Shown here: positions 63,644 through 64,000 of the stretch, piece by piece | Position numbering within the stretch: the first letter of the stretch is position 1 | Layout: each line of letters begins with the position of its first letter | Program-made: the position numbers and the translations under genes | Notes under the pieces: generated by a model | What the model was told of the DNA's origin: nothing | The model's database searches: none | The model's input: only the letters and a program-made list of their open reading frames with translations | From: Nocardia harenae NBRC 108248 | GTDB lineage: Bacteria; Actinomycetota; Actinomycetes; Mycobacteriales; Mycobacteriaceae | Assembly (NCBI RefSeq): GCF_001612885.1 | Contig: NZ_BDBH01000007.1 | Coordinates: forward strand, 372,001-436,000 | Length of the DNA: 64,000 nucleotides | Reading direction: 5' to 3'

Positions 63644-64000
63644 ATGCGCATCGGAGTACCGCGGGAGATCAAGGAACAGGAGTTCCGGGTGGCGCTGACC
63701 CCGGCGGGCGCGGCCGAGCTGGTCCGGCACGGGCACGAGGTGCTGGTGGAGCGGGGCGCGGGGGTGGGGTCGGGGTTCGGGGACGACGACTACACCGGGT
63801 CGGGTGCGGTGTCGGTGCCGGACCCGGACGAGCTCTGGGGCGCGGCGGAGCTGGTGCTCAAGGTGAAGGAGCCGATCGCGGCGGAGTATCCGCGGCTGCG
63901 GAAGGGGCAGGTGCTGTTCACCTTCCTGCACCTGGCCGCCTCCCGGGCCTGCACCGAGGCGCTGCTGCGCTCCGGCAGCACCGCGCTCGCCTACGAGACG
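63644..64000 (+). CDS. ald: Alanine dehydrogenase, 3'-truncated by window edge
   Basis: The first 119 residues of an alanine dehydrogenase/PNT-family protein: MRIGVPREIKEQEFRVALTP, Arg15 and Lys75 in LVLKVKEPIAAEYP positions that contact pyruvate, and FTFLHLAA with the catalytic His96 region. The enzyme interconverts alanine and pyruvate with NAD. The gene runs off the right edge. ATG at 63644 gives the canonical N-terminus, though the ribosome site (AAGGATGGG) is modest. Confidence 0.92.
   Translation, partial: MRIGVPREIKEQEFRVALTPAGAAELVRHGHEVLVERGAGVGSGFGDDDYTGSGAVSVPDPDELWGAAELVLKVKEPIAAEYPRLRKGQVLFTFLHLAASRACTEALLRSGSTALAYET

Overview
The window is GC-rich DNA from a mycolic-acid actinomycete (Mycobacteriales), most probably Nocardia or a close relative. 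The strongest evidence is the block ahpE / DUF3052 / lipoprotein / aceE / PucR-like regulator / fabD / acpM / kasA / accD6 (37.0-47.4 kb), which repeats the order known from Mycobacterium tuberculosis but has one beta-ketoacyl synthase where M. tuberculosis has kasA and kasB. WXG100, EspG and CpnT-type proteins, and frequent GTG starts with 4-base overlaps, fit the same group.

Region 1 (1-16.2 kb, + strand) is a type VII secretion (ESX) cargo locus. It holds a protein built of papain-like repeats that runs in from the left edge, a CpnT-type WXG-like protein preceded by a 13-codon coupled leader, a WXG100 protein, a YbaB-like protein, two large PPE/EspB-like substrates each coupled to an EspG-type chaperone, and a third EspG. 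No membrane component or EccC ATPase is present, so export must rely on an ESX system outside the window.

Region 2 (16.2-20.4 kb) is a Ter-type cassette: TerD-vWA, two divergent paralogous two-helix membrane proteins, a TerD-DUF2510-HNH nuclease, and a cold-shock-like protein. Region 3 (20.4-26.5 kb) is ordinary metabolism: fused aminodeoxychorismate synthase, a phosphotransferase, an NDMA-type alcohol dehydrogenase behind a KstR-like palindrome, a serine hydrolase and a DUF3145 gene.

Region 4 (26.6-36.9 kb) is accessory. It has a visibly more AT-rich three-gene operon with 4-base overlaps (two unfamiliar P-loop NTPases and a pentapeptide-repeat membrane protein), then gene debris (amidase and PPOX fragments), a Phd/RelE pair whose toxin is frameshifted, an XRE/DUF6879 regulatory operon, a tRNA 3'-half remnant, and an intact tRNA-Val.

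Region 5 (37-51.9 kb) is the conserved pyruvate dehydrogenase and mycolate-precursor block, followed by an HxlR regulator, a nitroreductase, a solitary N6-adenine methyltransferase, a TetR regulator and a gamma-carbonic-anhydrase-like protein.

Region 6 (52-63.3 kb, mostly - strand) is a second ESX cargo operon: WXG100, YbaB-like, and a 2768-residue polymorphic toxin. That toxin has a CpnT-like N-terminus, a low-complexity linker, a papain-like domain, an AbiEii-type nucleotidyltransferase domain, glycosyltransferase-like sequence and a C-terminal EndoU RNase. An AbiEi-type antitoxin gene converges on it and overlaps its end by 7 bases, and two zinc-ribbon genes follow on the toxin strand. The window ends inside alanine dehydrogenase. 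The best candidates for something undescribed are the AbiEii/AbiEi-linked multi-domain ESX toxin and the NTPase-NTPase-pentapeptide operon.
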